DNA of 64,000 bases. It comes from Plotosus lineatus. Lineage: Eukaryota > Chordata > Actinopteri > Siluriformes > Plotosidae. The notes under the pieces were generated by a model, which saw nothing but the letters and a program-made list of their open reading frames with translations, made no database searches and was not told the origin of the DNA. The DNA is taken from NCBI GenBank assembly GCA_024760905.1, contig CM045731.1:50679001-50743000 (forward strand), written 5' to 3'. The position numbers and the translations under genes were made by a program. Positions 13,522 to 25,160 of this stretch are shown piece after piece (position 1 is the stretch's first letter; each line of letters starts with the position of its first letter).

Positions 13522-14051
13522 CATAATCACTTCCTCTTGTGTGATTTTGACCAGGATGAACTGGTCACTCAAGACAAATAAATAATTTTAAATCAATGAA
13601 GATTACACTGCTTATTTGAACTCAATGGAGTTTTGTATTTTTCTTGCTACCGGACTGATGTTCGGATCAGCTCCAAAGAAATTCTGGTCATGAGAGCTAA
13701 TCTACAGTGCTTTGGATAGCATATTGCGGTTCTCTCCTGATCTTAGAAGAAAGCAGTGTCACTGTTCTTCTATGATAAGGCCTACAAAAAGATGTCACCA
13801 TAGAAACACGACAACACCAATCTCTTTCCATGACATCACCACTACCCTAAATCAACCCATTTCTCAGCAATATCCTGCATTCATATGACACTTGCATTTT
13901 TAACAAGCACACTGCCCATCAGACAGAAGTAGCAACCTGAGGAACAAATCAATGCAGGAATGAATTAATGGACAAGATGTGTGCACCTGCAATATGACAG
14001 AACTCCACATCTGGATGTGCTATACCACCTGGATCTGATTTGACTTGTGAC

Positions 14052-14480
14052 TACACTCACTGAGTACTTTATTAAGAACACCTGGACCCCTATTCATTCA
14101 TGGAATTATCAAATCAGTCGATCATGTGGCAGTGCTGGGGGGGTGGGGGATATTACACAGATGCAAAAAGCAGCTTTGGGAAATATTCACATTATCCATT
14201 AGATGATGTTAATCATCCTGACCAGCATGATCATCAGCACAGATGGTTTCAGTTCTCTATACCCACTTGATCTACTGGGATTGGTGCAATAAAAGCAAAC
14301 ATCCAGGGAGAAGAACTTATGTCAATGATAAATGGCCAAAATAATTCAAGTTGTCTAAAATGCTAATTCAGACAACCACTCTGTACAACTATGGTGAGCA
14401 GAAAAGTCTCTCAGAATCCACAACCTGTCAAACCATGAGGTGGATGTGCTTGAAAAAGTCCACACCATCAGATGTTTTGG
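14052..14480. repeat. Dispersed 'ACTTTATTAaGAACACC' repeat, decayed
   Basis: It starts 'CACTGAGTACTTTATTAAG' and contains 'CAATCATGTGGCAG'-like text and 'CAACCACTCTGTACAACTATGGTGAGCAGAA'-type text, cut here into short recalled pieces. I recognise this as a common dispersed fish repeat, probably DNA-transposon derived, but cannot name its family. No intact frame remains. Confidence 0.5.
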
Positions 14481-16284
14481 GTTTGTTTGGGTCAGTTGCT
14501 CTGTCTGACTGCCACAGCCAATTTGCATATTATGTGGCTCAAATATGTCCCTTGATGATGCCCCAGTGCACAAAACAAAATCATGACCTCAGCCATTAAA
14601 CACCTTTGATATTAACTATTAATGAGATCTTCCATAAGTACATAGTTGTGTGAAGGCCACATAGTGAGAAGTCCACACAGTGGCTAAATATTGCATAGAT
14701 TCATACTTGAATTCTGAACAAAAGTGTCACAAGCATGTTATTTGAAAAGTCAACATTGCCATTTTAATTATCTTTTTAATTAAACCATTTGATGACTTTC
14801 TTAAGCAGAAGCAGTGTTTGAAGCTCTGAGGGTGAGATGATCAAGAGTGGTAGTGTCCATCTCTCTGACATCTTCACAGATAGGACATGGTAACAGACAC
14901 AGAAACAAAGAGACACAGAGTCTGACCCCCTGGAGAGGACCACTGAATAGACTGCCCGGATAATTTGAAGTCAATTATGCACGCATCTGAGGTTCGCTGA
15001 GAAGAATATACTGTATAACAATTATTCCCCAAAAGGCAAGGTGGACACTGTTCTTATTTAATTCCGTGACATCTACAGTGCCTAAGGCAAATATTTAACA
15101 TTAACATGAACTCAAAACTTTCGACGTTTACCTTGACTGAACCCAGGGCCACTTCTTTCAAGTGGAGAAAAAAATGAGTCTCGGCAAGAGAACCAGCTGA
15201 ACCATTGCTCGGGTAAGGTGCCAGGGGGGTGTCTCATAGCTTCCAAAAGATATCAGAGAATATCAAAGAATTCAAGAACAGTCACGCAAGGGTCAATCAA
15301 ACCAGATTCCTATGTAACTTTTACCAACTGGAATTTTTGACTGAGAATCTTCTACATTAAGTTTGACAGGTCTGATACTTCTAATACTGAAACAGCAATG
15401 CTAATACGCCAACTCTCCACTGGAGACCTGCCTCGCTGGTAACAGCAGTGATTTATTCCTCGAATGCTGCCCCTGGCCCTCAGCTTATGTCTCATACCCC
15501 ATAAACCACATGCGAAATGACTTCCATTGATCTTAATAACTTGTTGAAGGGAATATTGAGGAATTAGCCGCAGGTGTAAGTGAAAAGACAAGAATGACAT
15601 GAGTGGTGAGGGTAAGATAAGAAGGGAAGGGATGTGATCTAGTTTGGGTAGTGTGGGGGTGGTACCTTAAAAGCAAGGACACAATAAAAACCTTTAGCAG
15701 TATAAAAGAGCATTGAATGCACAGGAAGATGACATGGCTAATCAAAGCACTGCCGGGACATGCTGCATGGGTCACAAACCTGTGAGAAAAGGGATGTAAA
15801 AACATAATATAGGCAGAAAGCTCTTTAGCCTGGAGTACTGTGGTCTTAATTTAGTTTTTTAATTTTGGTCATAAAATTTAGATACAGAATCAATTTATCT
15901 GTACAATACAGAAAAAAGACATGTAGCAAAGACAAGTCCTTCAAGATAAAAAAAAAAAAGGATGTTCAATAAAATAAATTGTAATGTGCCAGGAGGGGGG
16001 GGGAAGCATGAGAAACTAAAAAAATGAGTTATTGTGTTCATAATAATTAACACCTTGATTAATTTTGAGATTTCTGAATGTAGTTCAGGATCTAATAATC
16101 TTTATGTTTTACTGCTCACATAGTGCACTGCTTCAAAGGTCACATGACTAAACGGTCACTGCTTTCCCCTTTCTAAAAGACAAAAATTGTGACTGACTAT
16201 TCCAACTACCATCTGAAAAAAAAATCTAATTAAAAAGTAATTAAAAAAGAATCCAGTGCTCACAAAGTCATCCATTTTTTATTG

Positions 16285-17287
16285 CAGTGGAGCCTCGGTG
16301 GTCGAACGACTCCTTAGTCAAACAAATCGGAGTTTGATAAAAAAATATGAGGAAAATATGCCTTGGTGTTCAAACAAATTATCAGAGTTCAAACGGAGCA
16401 GAGCTGAGTGTGTTGAAAGCTGCTCAGTGTACAGTACTTTGAAAAGCCATTGAGAGAGTCTCGTACTGTCCGTCTTCCTTTCGGCTTTTTCCCCCTTTTA
16501 CTCGGGAGTCGCCACAGCGAATCATCTGATTCGCATGTTTGATTTGGCAGAGGTTTTTACGTCGGATGCCCTTCTTGTCACAACCCTTTTTAGCAAGGGA
16601 CAGAAACACGCTAACAACTTTGCAGCTACTCTTTACGAAAGTCAGCAATGGTTCTTTTACATGCCTCTCACCATAGACAGTGAGAGACATGGCCCGCCTT
16701 TGATAACCCAGTTAGCTGCACTGGGGGGGACAGTGACAACATTGTGGAGAGTGGGACTCGAACCCCCAACCATTGGATCAGCGATCCAGCGCCCTATACG
16801 TTACGGTGACTTTAACCCTTAACCCTGGGTCCTAAGAAAAGCAGCAGTAATTCTACTGGAAAAGAAAAAAAAAGACATGAGAATGTGAAGAATCAACTGC
16901 AATCAAGAGACAGAGAAGGGAACATCGCCACGCCCCCTCAAGCAATAACCCACCTCCATCTCTCCATCCCCATCCATTCACATACGTTGACACATCGCAA
17001 CGAAAAAGGTATGGAAACAAATACTGTACATAATTAGGTTAATTATTACATAATTATCATCATTATGTTTTACTCTTGTGCATTAATGTATGTATTGTAT
17101 ATTAATATGTTTCATAAATACACTCGTTTTCAAAGTATATACAACTATATTGACGGAAGTAAATAGTCATCTGAATGCATTAATCAACTTAACTATTGAT
17201 TATGGGAAATATCACTTCACAATTCAAACAAATCAGTAATCGACCATATTTTTTAACGAATTGTGTTTGAGCACCGAAGTTCCACTG
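16285..17287. mobile_element. pogo/Tigger-type element T3 with nested SINE
   Basis: The left end 'CAGTGGAGCCTCGGTGGTCG' pairs with the right end, whose reverse complement is 'CAGTGGAACTTCGGTGCTC'. TA follows at 17288-17289. A second large member of the family is at 58501-61849. A family B SINE (16475-16806) sits inside. The rest is non-coding. Confidence 0.78.
16475..16806 (-). repeat. SINE family B copy (RTE-type tail)
   Basis: On the minus strand a tRNA-like head with box B 'GGTTCGAGTCCC' is followed by the central 'CTCTCACTGTCTATGGTGAG' block and 'CAAGGGTTGTGACAAGAAGG'-like text. The tail 'CGCTGTGGCGACTCCCGAG' then 'AGCCGAAAGGAAG' matches the 3' end of the RTE LINE at 45166-45206. It is inserted inside T3. 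Confidence 0.85.
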
Positions 17288-17582
17288 TACCTCATTTATC
17301 TTCTTTTTTGTACCTCGTTTCACTCAGGGTAAAATCGAACAAACTCGTACATTTACTTTACAATATTAAAGCAAACGTACTAGAACATCTGCCTCAAATT
17401 CTGTATAGAGTTAAATTAGTACCTCTTTCACCAAGAAACAGAGGAAAGCATAATCTATAATGTCGCAAAATTAGCTACCGCCATACAAACTGGCTGAACA
17501 TTGATAACTTGCGATCACAATTCAAACTTCCATGATAAATACAAGGCTTATGCAACAACTGATATATTACAGTAAAGGATAT

Positions 17583-17606
17583 TCATCATCATCATCATCA
17601 TCATTG
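17583..17606. repeat. (CAT)n microsatellite
   Basis: Seven or so consecutive CAT/ATC units. Confidence 0.9.
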
Positions 17607-18291
17607 GATATTCAAATGTATTTTTGTTTAGACTACGTTCCACCACTATGTGCTACCGAATGCTAACAAAAATAACCATATTATGTATATTTTTCAAACA
17701 CTGAAAAATATAGTAATGAGCCTCTAGTGCTTGAATTCGACAATAGGGAAAGGCAGACAGGTCACAGAAGACACTGCACAAATTTACTGAAACAAATCAG
17801 AGCTGACTTGAAAAGGGGGCTGGTCAAGGTCCTCCTCGTACAGTGACACACCAAAATAAACTGTGGGGTCTTGCAAAAGATAAAAAAATGCGTGCACATT
17901 GTAAAGACTAATTGTGGTTACAGGTGTATAGGACGACTGGGACTGCAGAGGCAACTGAAAGAGAGAAATAGAGACGAATGTGGGAATTAAGCAAAATGAG
18001 AAAAAAATTAACTTGCTTGGTGAAATAGCCAATACATTTATGATTAAACAACTCCAGAATCTATTTACTAATAACTATACTTTCGTGACTAGCATCCAGT
18101 GCCCAAGACAGCAATTCATGGTGATTTGATATCAAACGTATTACAGGATCTGAACCTGGTGCTTGTGTAGTGCCGTAGCTCAGGTTTAAGGCACCATGGT
18201 CTCCCTGTAACCCCAGATCCTCAGTGCCAACCTGTTCTACTGAACAAGAAAGCCTCATAAAACATTAATGGAACATCAATTAAAAATGAAG

Positions 18292-18612
18292 GCAATGGTG
18301 GCCCAGTGGTAAGGTGCTGGATTACCGATCCTAACGTTTGGGGTTCAAGCTTCACCGTCAGTGGTTGTCACTGCTCCCCCAGCTAACTGGGTTATCAAAG
18401 GCCGGCCATGTCTCTCACTGTTTGTGGTGAGAAGTGCATCTAAAATAACCACTGCTGACTTTCGTCAAGGGTAGCTGCATGGCAGTCAGCGTGTTTCTGC
18501 CCTGCAATGGCCTGGCAAGCTGTCCAGGGTGTACCCTCGCCCAGGTCGGCTAAGATGGGTGCCAGCCTCCCTGCGACCCTAATTAGGATTATGCAGGTCA
18601 GAAAACTAATGA
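18292..18612 (+). repeat. SINE family A, best full-length copy
   Basis: The head 'GTGGCCCAGTGGTAAGGTGC' carries a box A-like sequence and 'GGGGTTCAAGCTT' is the box B region. The central block 'GGCCATGTCTCTCACTG' and 'CTGACTTTCGTCAAGG' is shared with family B. After 'GTCAGCGTGTTTCTGCCC' it switches to 'GCTGTCCAGGGTGTACCC', 'GATGGGTGCCAGCCTCCC' and an 'AATTAGGAT...AATGAATTA' end, a tail like that of L2-dependent fish SINEs and of family C. Confidence 0.88.
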
Positions 18613-19951
18613 ATTAAAAATGATCCCGAGCAACCATGGCACAAAATGCAAATAACACGGAGCTAGCGTGCAGTGAGCAAACTAAACAAGTGTTCCCACA
18701 TGGACTCTGCACACCATAAAACATGAAGCGAACAAGTTTAGATGACTGTGGAATGGATGGCATGCAACACAATTTAAAAGTATGTCTGAAGTAAGAAGGA
18801 AAATATTTCAAATTATGTGAACATCACAGTGACGCATCAACACGCCCAGACTACACATCCTTGCAAAAAAAACCTCAAATTAATTTATAAGGAACAGGTC
18901 TTTGCACTGGATGATGGAATATACAACAGGGTGACATAATCTCTTTACATATTCATCAAGAAGTCAGGATGACAAGGCAGTCTTCTCATGTATCTCCACT
19001 TCTACAAATTTACAGAGTTATTTGCTAACACTGCAGATTCTCTACTCTCACCTCATTCATTATTAGATATAACTCTAGCCCCTGGACACAGATTGCTTGA
19101 ACACAATCGCATCATCTTTTAATGATCATTTAGACAGAGCCGGCACCACAACGAAACTGTTCGTCAAGGTCAATTTCCAACTATTACCAAAAATAAATGA
19201 TCTTGATCCCAGATCGCATCCATCGTATGACTGAAAAAAAAAAAAATCCCGACTTGATAGCAATGTTAGCATTAGAACCGATGAACTAATGATCACTCAT
19301 ATGATATCAATTCAGCCAATGTGCCAAGAAGAGAACTTGTCTCTTTATAAGCTCTCTGCTCCAGGATTAACATCTCATTAAATCAGCCAAATTTATCAAA
19401 CGTTTTCCAGCATTTCTATCAGGATGAGGCTACATTTGGCCGAGTTGCACTCAATGGACTTAACACCATCATACTAGTACAGTACATACATAACATAACA
19501 AAATAAATAAATAAAAAGGAGAATGTTTACATTAATATTTGCCCTGGTTTACTAGATATTAAATTCATGTTAGTATAATTAAAGGATCTACAATATTCTC
19601 CCCTAAAAACAACGTCTTTAATTTTCAAGGGAAATTCAAAATCATGGACAGAAGCTTTAAGTGTATTTCATGAATCAGTCCTGAGCTAAATTTCAGCCGC
19701 TGGAGTCCTGTGCTCAGACTGCACTCCATCAGCTCACCATCAACAACACGAAGAGCACTTGAAGTTCATGAGTACGGAGTGAAATGGGGCTGTGACGCTT
19801 CAACTGCCATGAAAGATTTTAGGAAACATTTTGAATCGTGCGGTCGGATTAACAAGGATTACAGAAAGAAATATGAAAGCTGCACAAGCTTCCAACCCAG
19901 TCTCGTAATTAGAGAAATGTTCGGCTTGCATACCTCCAAGAAGACACCCAC

Positions 19952-20125
19952 ACACTCACACTCACACACACACACACACACACACACGTGTGTGTGCACT
20001 GTAAGACAGATGTTTGACCTCATGCTCCTCCTGAGACACACACACATGGGGGAGGGGGGTGTTTGACCTCACACTCCTCCTGACACAGAAAGAGAGAGAT
20101 TGGCCTCACACTCCTCCTGACTCAA
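19952..20125. repeat. CA microsatellite plus imperfect ~17-bp minisatellite
   Basis: CA/CT repeats at about 19952-19990 are followed by three imperfect copies of 'CCTCACACTCCTCCTGA' at about 20022-20040, 20067-20083 and 20103-20119. No coding sense is apparent. Confidence 0.8.
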
Positions 20126-20187
20126 GCACATACACACAGTCTCAAGCAAGAATGTACACACATAGATACACACATTCTCCCCACAGG

Positions 20188-20350
20188 AGCAGTGGTGGCT
20201 GAGTGGATAAAGCTGATACGTATGTCAGCGGTTCAATCCCCCAATATCACCACTGTTGGGCATCTGAGCCGGGCCCTTGACCCTCAACTGCTCAGTTATA
20301 TAAAAATAATTAAAAGCGCACCAAGTGTCTGCCAAATGCTGTAAATGTAA
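20188..20350 (+). repeat. tRNA-headed SINE (family E, '...GCCAAATGCTGTAAATG' end)
   Basis: 'GCAGTGGTGGCTGAGTGGAT' and 'CAGCGGTTCAATCCC' form the tRNA-like head. 'CCCTTGACCCTCAACTGCTC' and the end 'GTCTGCCAAATGCTGTAAATG' are diagnostic of a SINE frequent in catfishes and other ostariophysans (recall). An internally shortened minus copy is at 54226-54350. Confidence 0.85.
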
Positions 20351-20976
20351 AGTATGCACAAGGCTGCATCCTGAAGGCACCGGCCTTGGCTGCTGTGTAC
20401 GAAGCTAGTGGTCTCCCTTCACCAGATTAATTTTATAACACTGTCATCTCTCCAAAACCATGCAGGAAACGAAATCACGGCTGGATGTGCACACAGTACT
20501 GTAGTGTGGTGTGATGTATGGACAAAAGTGTGATGGACACGCACCCCAGGTACAGGTTCCCTATTCAGTGGGAAATGCATCCAAACGAAGATCAATACCA
20601 AGGTCAGCATCCATGACCCCACACTCAACACCAGCCCCTCACAGTCCTCTGGGATTGATGCCCATTTACTGATAATAGAAGATACTTTGAGGAGTATGAA
20701 CACTAGTTAGACAGACCTCACCCAGCCTGCCTTTAGCTCTGCTCGTAGTGCATCACTGTATAGCAAATTATGAAGGGTTTGGATTGAAATTATCTTGAAG
20801 AGGCAATAAAAGCTGCAAAGTCTTTATTAAGTTGTGCTGGGACATATTGCGGTCTCAGAACATGAGGCATGCAGAATGGCCCTCATTCTGGACCCTGTGT
20901 GTTCATCACTAATGATTTCAATCAAAATCCCATTGGCAAGTCTTTGGCACCACTTGTATGAGTGGAGATGCGAGTG

Positions 20977-21019
20977 CACACACACACACAAAACACACAC
21001 ACACACATACACACACACA
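20977..21019. repeat. (CA)n microsatellite next to the magi3 exon 1 donor
   Basis: Interrupted CA dinucleotides 10-50 bp inside intron 1. Confidence 0.9.
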
Positions 21020-21034
21020 AGCAGGATCACTTAC

Positions 21035-21350
21035 CTGGTTTGACAGTCTTGAGGCGCACGGGCTCCCGGAAGTGGCGGATGACGGCGAGCGTGTCGCGGT
21101 GCGTGAGGCCGCTCACGGGCGTGCCGTTCACCTCCAGTAGCACATCACCAGGGCTCGGTGCTCTGCCCGCGTGCCACCGCAGCGCCGCCGAAGTAGCCGA
21201 CGAACCGTGACTTATATACGGAAACTCTCCATGTTCAGCACCGCCGCGGATCTCCAGCACGGAGCTCAGCTCAGCCCCGCCGCCCCACGACACCGCATAC
21301 TCCTGCACTTTATTCACCCAGTGCTTCTTCTTCTTCAGCGTCTTAGACAT
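21035..21350 (-). CDS. magi3: magi3 exon 1 (N-terminal PDZ domain of a MAGI scaffold)
   Basis: The ATG (21350-21348, context ACAATG with A at -3) opens a 105-codon coding exon, followed by an AG|GTAAGT donor at 21035/21034. The peptide starts '[11 protein letters not shown]' and includes 'GEFPY', '[18 protein letters not shown]', '[13 protein letters not shown]' and 'RLKTVKPG'. As I remember them, this is the start and first PDZ (PDZ0) of MAGI3. MAGI1 and MAGI2 differ at these positions ('LLEVQGVRVSGL', 'LLEVNETPVAGL'). MAGI proteins are junctional and synaptic scaffolds with PDZ, guanylate-kinase-like and WW domains, which bind partners such as PTEN. Only exon 1 is in the window; the other domains lie beyond its left edge. 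The frame's apparent stop just past the donor is intronic. Which fish paralogue (3a or 3b) cannot be decided. Confidence 0.92.
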
Positions 21351-22270
21351 TGTCTTTATTTATGATTGTTTTTTTTTTTTTAATGTTTTCTTTGTTTTTA
21401 TTCGACTGTTAACGCTCCTGCGCGCTCCAGGATGAGCTCGAGCTCAGGACGCGAGTGCAGGTTGTAGCGCAGCGCCCGAGCTCGCGACCTCCATTGATTT
21501 ACAAAAAATAGAAGAGGATGAAAACAAAACAAAAAAAAGTGTCTCCGTCGAAGTTTCTGGAAACGAAGAAAGGAAACAGACGGAGCATTAGGAATGTAAG
21601 GTGTGGAGGAGAATTTCTGAAAGGTTTCAGTTGCTGGAGTGTTTTGTTTCGTAAGCAAACTCGAGCAGCACACGAGAGCCGAAGCGCGCGCACTACATTT
21701 TTGAAGGTTAAAAACAACGGGTTGTGTTGAAAAATTAGCCCAAACAATACTTAAAAAAAAAAAAAAAAAAGACACTTGGATATCAGCAATTTGTCTGAAG
21801 ATGAATCAAAACAGCCCCGAAATCCTAATATGGACCCGAGTCCGGTACAATTCTTTATTCAGATGCGTGTAAACAGTGAAAAACACCTGCTTCAGAGTTC
21901 CCGATACACCGTAACATACCTGTCTCCTAGAAACGCGCTCGTGGAGCACCCGCCTGACCAGCTTTACCGCCAACCCCCCCGTCCACTACTCTCTTTTAGG
22001 CTAAAATTAAACCTTAAAAACACCCTCTCATCGATAACCGTTTCCTCCCTCAACCGACTCCACTACAGCTCGCGCAAGCCGTGATGGTTTAAAGTGAAAA
22101 GAAGTGCGCGAGAACTTTGTTGCTCGCTTTGGCACTCTTTTCCTGCGGAGGAAGAGGGAGGAAAAAATAGAGCGACGGACATTGCGGCCAATGGTGACAG
22201 AGGCGGAGACGATGAGGTGGGGCTTATCCTACTGGGCAGGACTTCCCACCTCCGCAAACAATAAAGACGC
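21035..22270 (-). promoter_or_regulatory. magi3: CpG-rich promoter / 5'-UTR region of magi3
   Basis: CpG dinucleotides are dense from the magi3 exon through about 22.26 kb (for example 'GCGCGCTCC', 'CTCGAGCTC', 'GAAGCGCGCGCAC', 'CGCGCAAGCCG'). The rest of the window is AT-rich and CpG-poor. The block covers the first coding exon, its 5' leader and upstream DNA, as expected for a vertebrate CpG-island promoter. No TATA box was chosen. Two poly-T/poly-A tracts (21370-21382, 21751-21770) break it. Short frames in this block, such as 21775-21398 minus, have no protein support and are read as leader sequence. Confidence 0.65.
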
Positions 22271-22470
22271 CATAACAACATGTTAACCCTTTACTGACCA
22301 GCCGTGAACAGATGACGCGATTAAACACTGATTGGGTGACCTGTTTTGTTCCACCTGTTACTCGGAGCTCGAAATTTCTTGCATGTAGTATTTAATAAAA
22401 TTGCTTAAAGTCATTCTGTCGTAAACAATATCAGTGAGACCGTTTTACATTGATGACTTTTTTTGCATTA

Positions 22471-23895
22471 AGAAACAATAAAACGCTGGACTTGCTCTAT
22501 TCAAATGTGAAGGACGTTTACAACCCCTCCCCCACTGGGACGCTCAGACCACAACCTGGTCTACCTGCTCCCCCAATCCACACCCAGGGTGCGAAAGGAA
22601 CCTGCGCAGAAGAGGTCTGTGAAAGTGTGGCCCGAGGAGACCAGTGAGAGGCTTAGGGACTGTTTCCAGACCACAGATTGGAGCATGCTCTGTCACTCCT
22701 TTGGTGATGACATCGAGGGCCTCACACACTATATCACTGATTACATGAACTTCTGCGTGGACAGCACCGTGCCAACACAGAGGGTATAGTGCTTCTCCAA
22801 CAACCACCCATGGGTCACCCCTGAGCTTAAAGTCCTCCTGAACCAGAAGAAGAGGGCTTTCATCTCATGGGATCAAGAGGAGCAGAAGAAGGGCCAGCAT
22901 GAGCTCCAGTGGAGGATCAGAAGGGCCAAGAAGGATTATGGGAAGAAGATGGAGGAGAAGCTGGCTCAGAACAACGTGCTGGACGTCTGGAGAGGACTAG
23001 AGTGTCAGACGGACAGCTGATGGTGACCAGCGCTGGGTGGATGAATTAAACTGTTACTTCAACAGGTTTGATTCTCCCCCTCCCTGTTCCCCCCTCTTCA
23101 CATGTCTCCAGACCAGCGGACTCCTCCCCCCTCCCCAGGCCAACTTCACCTGACTGCAGCAGCCCCACAGACACATCCCCCTCCCTCTGCAGCCTGACCC
23201 AGTCCTCCCTCTCCCTCACGTTCGACCAGATGAGGAGACAGTTGGACTGAATCAGAGGAAATTTGCAGGACCAGATGGCATCAGTCCCAGGCTGCTGAGG
23301 ACCTGTGCAGACCAGCTCTCTGAAGTCCTATGCCAACTATACAACCTGAGCCTCAGCCTGGAGAAGGTTCCTGTCCTGTGGAAGACCTCATGTGTGGTCC
23401 CGGTTCCTAAAACAGCTCAAGCCAAGGAACCGGCCCACCACAGACCTGTCACCCTGACCTCCCACCTCACTAAGACCATGGAGAGACTCCTCCTCGACCA
23501 CCTCCGCTTTGTAGTGAGCTCCACCCTAGACCCGCTGCAGATCGCCTACAGGCCCAACATTGGGGTGGAAGACACAGTCATCCACCTTCTGCAGCGGGCG
23601 CTCACCCACCTGGAAATCGCTGGTAGCGCTGTGCGGGTCATGTTCTTTGACTTCTCCAGCGCCTTCAACACCATCAGGCCGGCGCTTCTGCGGGGGAAGC
23701 TGGAGGACGTGGGAGTGGACGGACATCTTGCTGCCTGGATCATCAACTACCTCACTGACCGGCCACAGTACGTGCGGCTGTGAGTCAAAGATGGTAGTCT
23801 GCAGCACAGGGGCACCCCAGGACACCGCCCTCTCACCTTTCCTCTTCACCATCTACACCTCAGACTTCATCTATAACACGGACAAAGGATGCATA
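22471..23895 (+). pseudogene. CR1/L2-group LINE fragment (endonuclease end and RT)
   Basis: Plus-strand frames, disrupted by stops and frameshifts, read in order: 'NNKTLDLLYSNVKD' (end of the APE domain), then a linker with 'HPWVTPELKVLLNQKKRAF' and 'RRAKKDYGKKMEEK'. The reverse transcriptase follows with 'FAGPDGISPRLLR'-like, 'WKTSCVVPVPK', 'VMFFDFSSAFNTI' (palm motif A with Asp) and 'TGAPQ' (motif B). It stops shortly after 'FTIYTSDF', before the YADD motif, so the catalytic centre is incomplete. The style fits fish CR1/L2/Rex1-type LINEs; the exact clade is uncertain. It is truncated at both ends. Confidence 0.82.
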
Positions 23896-24006
23896 GACAG
23901 TATTATGTTTTTCATCACAATCGGTGTATATTAGTTCCAGAGGTTCCCTTCAGTTTACGAATTGTGATGTGTGTATAACACTATCTTTGCTATAGTTATT
24001 TTAACA

Positions 24007-24075
24007 TTCATTTTCGCAGCCGCGAAATCCTAAATAAGGTCGCAGGGAGGCTGGCGCCCATCTCAGCGGACCTTG
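24007..24075 (-). repeat. SINE tail fragment (L2-like tail)
   Basis: Minus strand: 'GAGATGGGCGCCAGCCTCCC' then 'GCGACCTTATTTAGGAT', the same 3' tail as SINE families A and C. No head is left. Confidence 0.6.
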
Positions 24076-24499
24076 AGATGACCTTGAGAAGACCTTGAGA
24101 CCTTGAGATGCACCTTGGACAAATTCACCAGGCCAGGAAAGGGATCAGCTAATGATCTTTTTTTTTCTCTACTAAATTTTATGAGAGGCAAAGCATGTTC
24201 CAAGTGTAGCTGGAGCACCGTCTGGGAGTCGAACCTCACTGTACACAAATAACCTGTCATCTCTCATACATAATTCACCGACACGATGCATCCCCAAGCC
24301 CCCAAACCTTAACTATCATAACTAACCACCTTAACCCAACCTTTATCCAAACTTAAACCTAATTCTAACCTTAGCACCAAAACCAAGTCTTAATCTTTTA
24401 ATAAGCCTTGAAGAAGTGAAAACCAGCCAAGTCCTCACACTGTTGGTTAAAAACATATTCCCGTCCTCAGTCCAAGACAAAGTAGTCTTTGTGGAGTTT

Positions 24500-24725
24500 G
24501 AATGGGTATCCTCTTGGTACATGGTTTCCTTACATAGTCCAAAGACATGCACATTAGGCAAACTGGCTTTTCCAAATTTATCCTCAAGTATCAGTGAGTA
24601 CAAATGGTTGTATATTCAGTTTGTCCCCCACCTTCCCTCAGGTGTTCACACACTTTCAGAGATAGGCTTCAGCCTCATCTTGGCTTCACCTCGAAAAATT
24701 AAGCTGAAGTTGAATGAATGAGTGA
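24500..24725 (+). repeat. SINE family C, 5'-truncated copy
   Basis: 'CATAGTCCAAAGACATGCAC' and 'ATTAGGCAAACTGGC' body text is followed by 'GATAGGCTTCAGCCTCATC' and the terminal 'GAATGAATGAGTGACTG'. It is degenerate. Confidence 0.6.
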
Positions 24726-25011
24726 CTGAAAAATAAAGTGGCAACTTGTTTGCCCCCAAGTGCCTGGTGGCCATTACAGATCTCGTGATTAGATAGCACA
24801 TGGCACGGATAATTATATACCATAGTGGTTTATCAGGCTTGTTGTCACAGTCCTTGCAAACGTAAACAGAAGGTTCCCTTTTATTTTTTTCATGCTGTTG
24901 TGCCACGCTGCCATCTGCTGTTAGATACATGGAGGTGTTTCCCATGCTTAGCAAAAACATCTGTATATCGCTCAAGGACATACCTGTTGTACGACTACTA
25001 CCACCACTACT

Positions 25012-25158
25012 ACTTCTTCTTCTTCTTCTTCTTCTCCTCCTCTCGGCTGTTCCATTCAGGGGTCACCACAGCAAATAACCTGCCTCCATCTCACCCTATT
25101 CTCTGCATCTTCTCTTATGCCAACTACCTTCATGTCTTCCTCTTTGGCCTTCGTGTAG
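25012..25158 (-). mobile_element. RTE LINE 3'-terminal fragment
   Basis: Minus strand, this matches the last ~130 bp of the RTE at 45090-45222: 'AGAGAATAGGGTGAGATGG', 'GGTGACCCCTGAATGGAAC', and an 'AGAAGAAG' tail at 25012-25040. It is a typical 5'-truncated LINE insertion, cut or bordered on its 5' side by the hAT element starting at 25161. Confidence 0.8.
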
Positions 25159-25160
25159 TC

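Larger units (their letters stand above)
1..21034 (-). other. magi3: Presumed intron 1 of magi3 (window edge to exon 1 donor)
   Basis: Exon 1 of magi3 ends at 21035 on the minus strand and is followed by a GTAAGT donor at 21034-21029. Everything from there to base 1 is therefore read as intron 1, which is very long in vertebrate MAGI genes (family knowledge). No other host exon was recognised. Besides the repeats listed separately, I see nothing identifiable at 1-3097, 3301-4843, 7913-8585, 8823-9714, 11028-11279, 11456-12872, 13522-14051, 14481-16284, 17288-18291, 18613-19959 and 20351-20976. These stretches are AT-rich, with homopolymer runs and short open frames lacking splice or domain support. 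The A/T-rich 'GATTCAAAAATCAATTC'-type stretch at about 2810-2895 resembles a degenerate dispersed fish repeat. Confidence 0.6.

Noticed and set aside
18300..18370. tRNA-like box A/box B sequences that might be called tRNA genes
   Set aside because: They cannot be folded into a full cloverleaf with an acceptor stem and run into a SINE body; the same applies to the other SINE heads.
21398..21775. Minus-strand frame upstream of magi3
   Set aside because: It lies in the presumed 5' leader and promoter, is low-complexity Phe/Leu-rich, and has no homology that I recognise.
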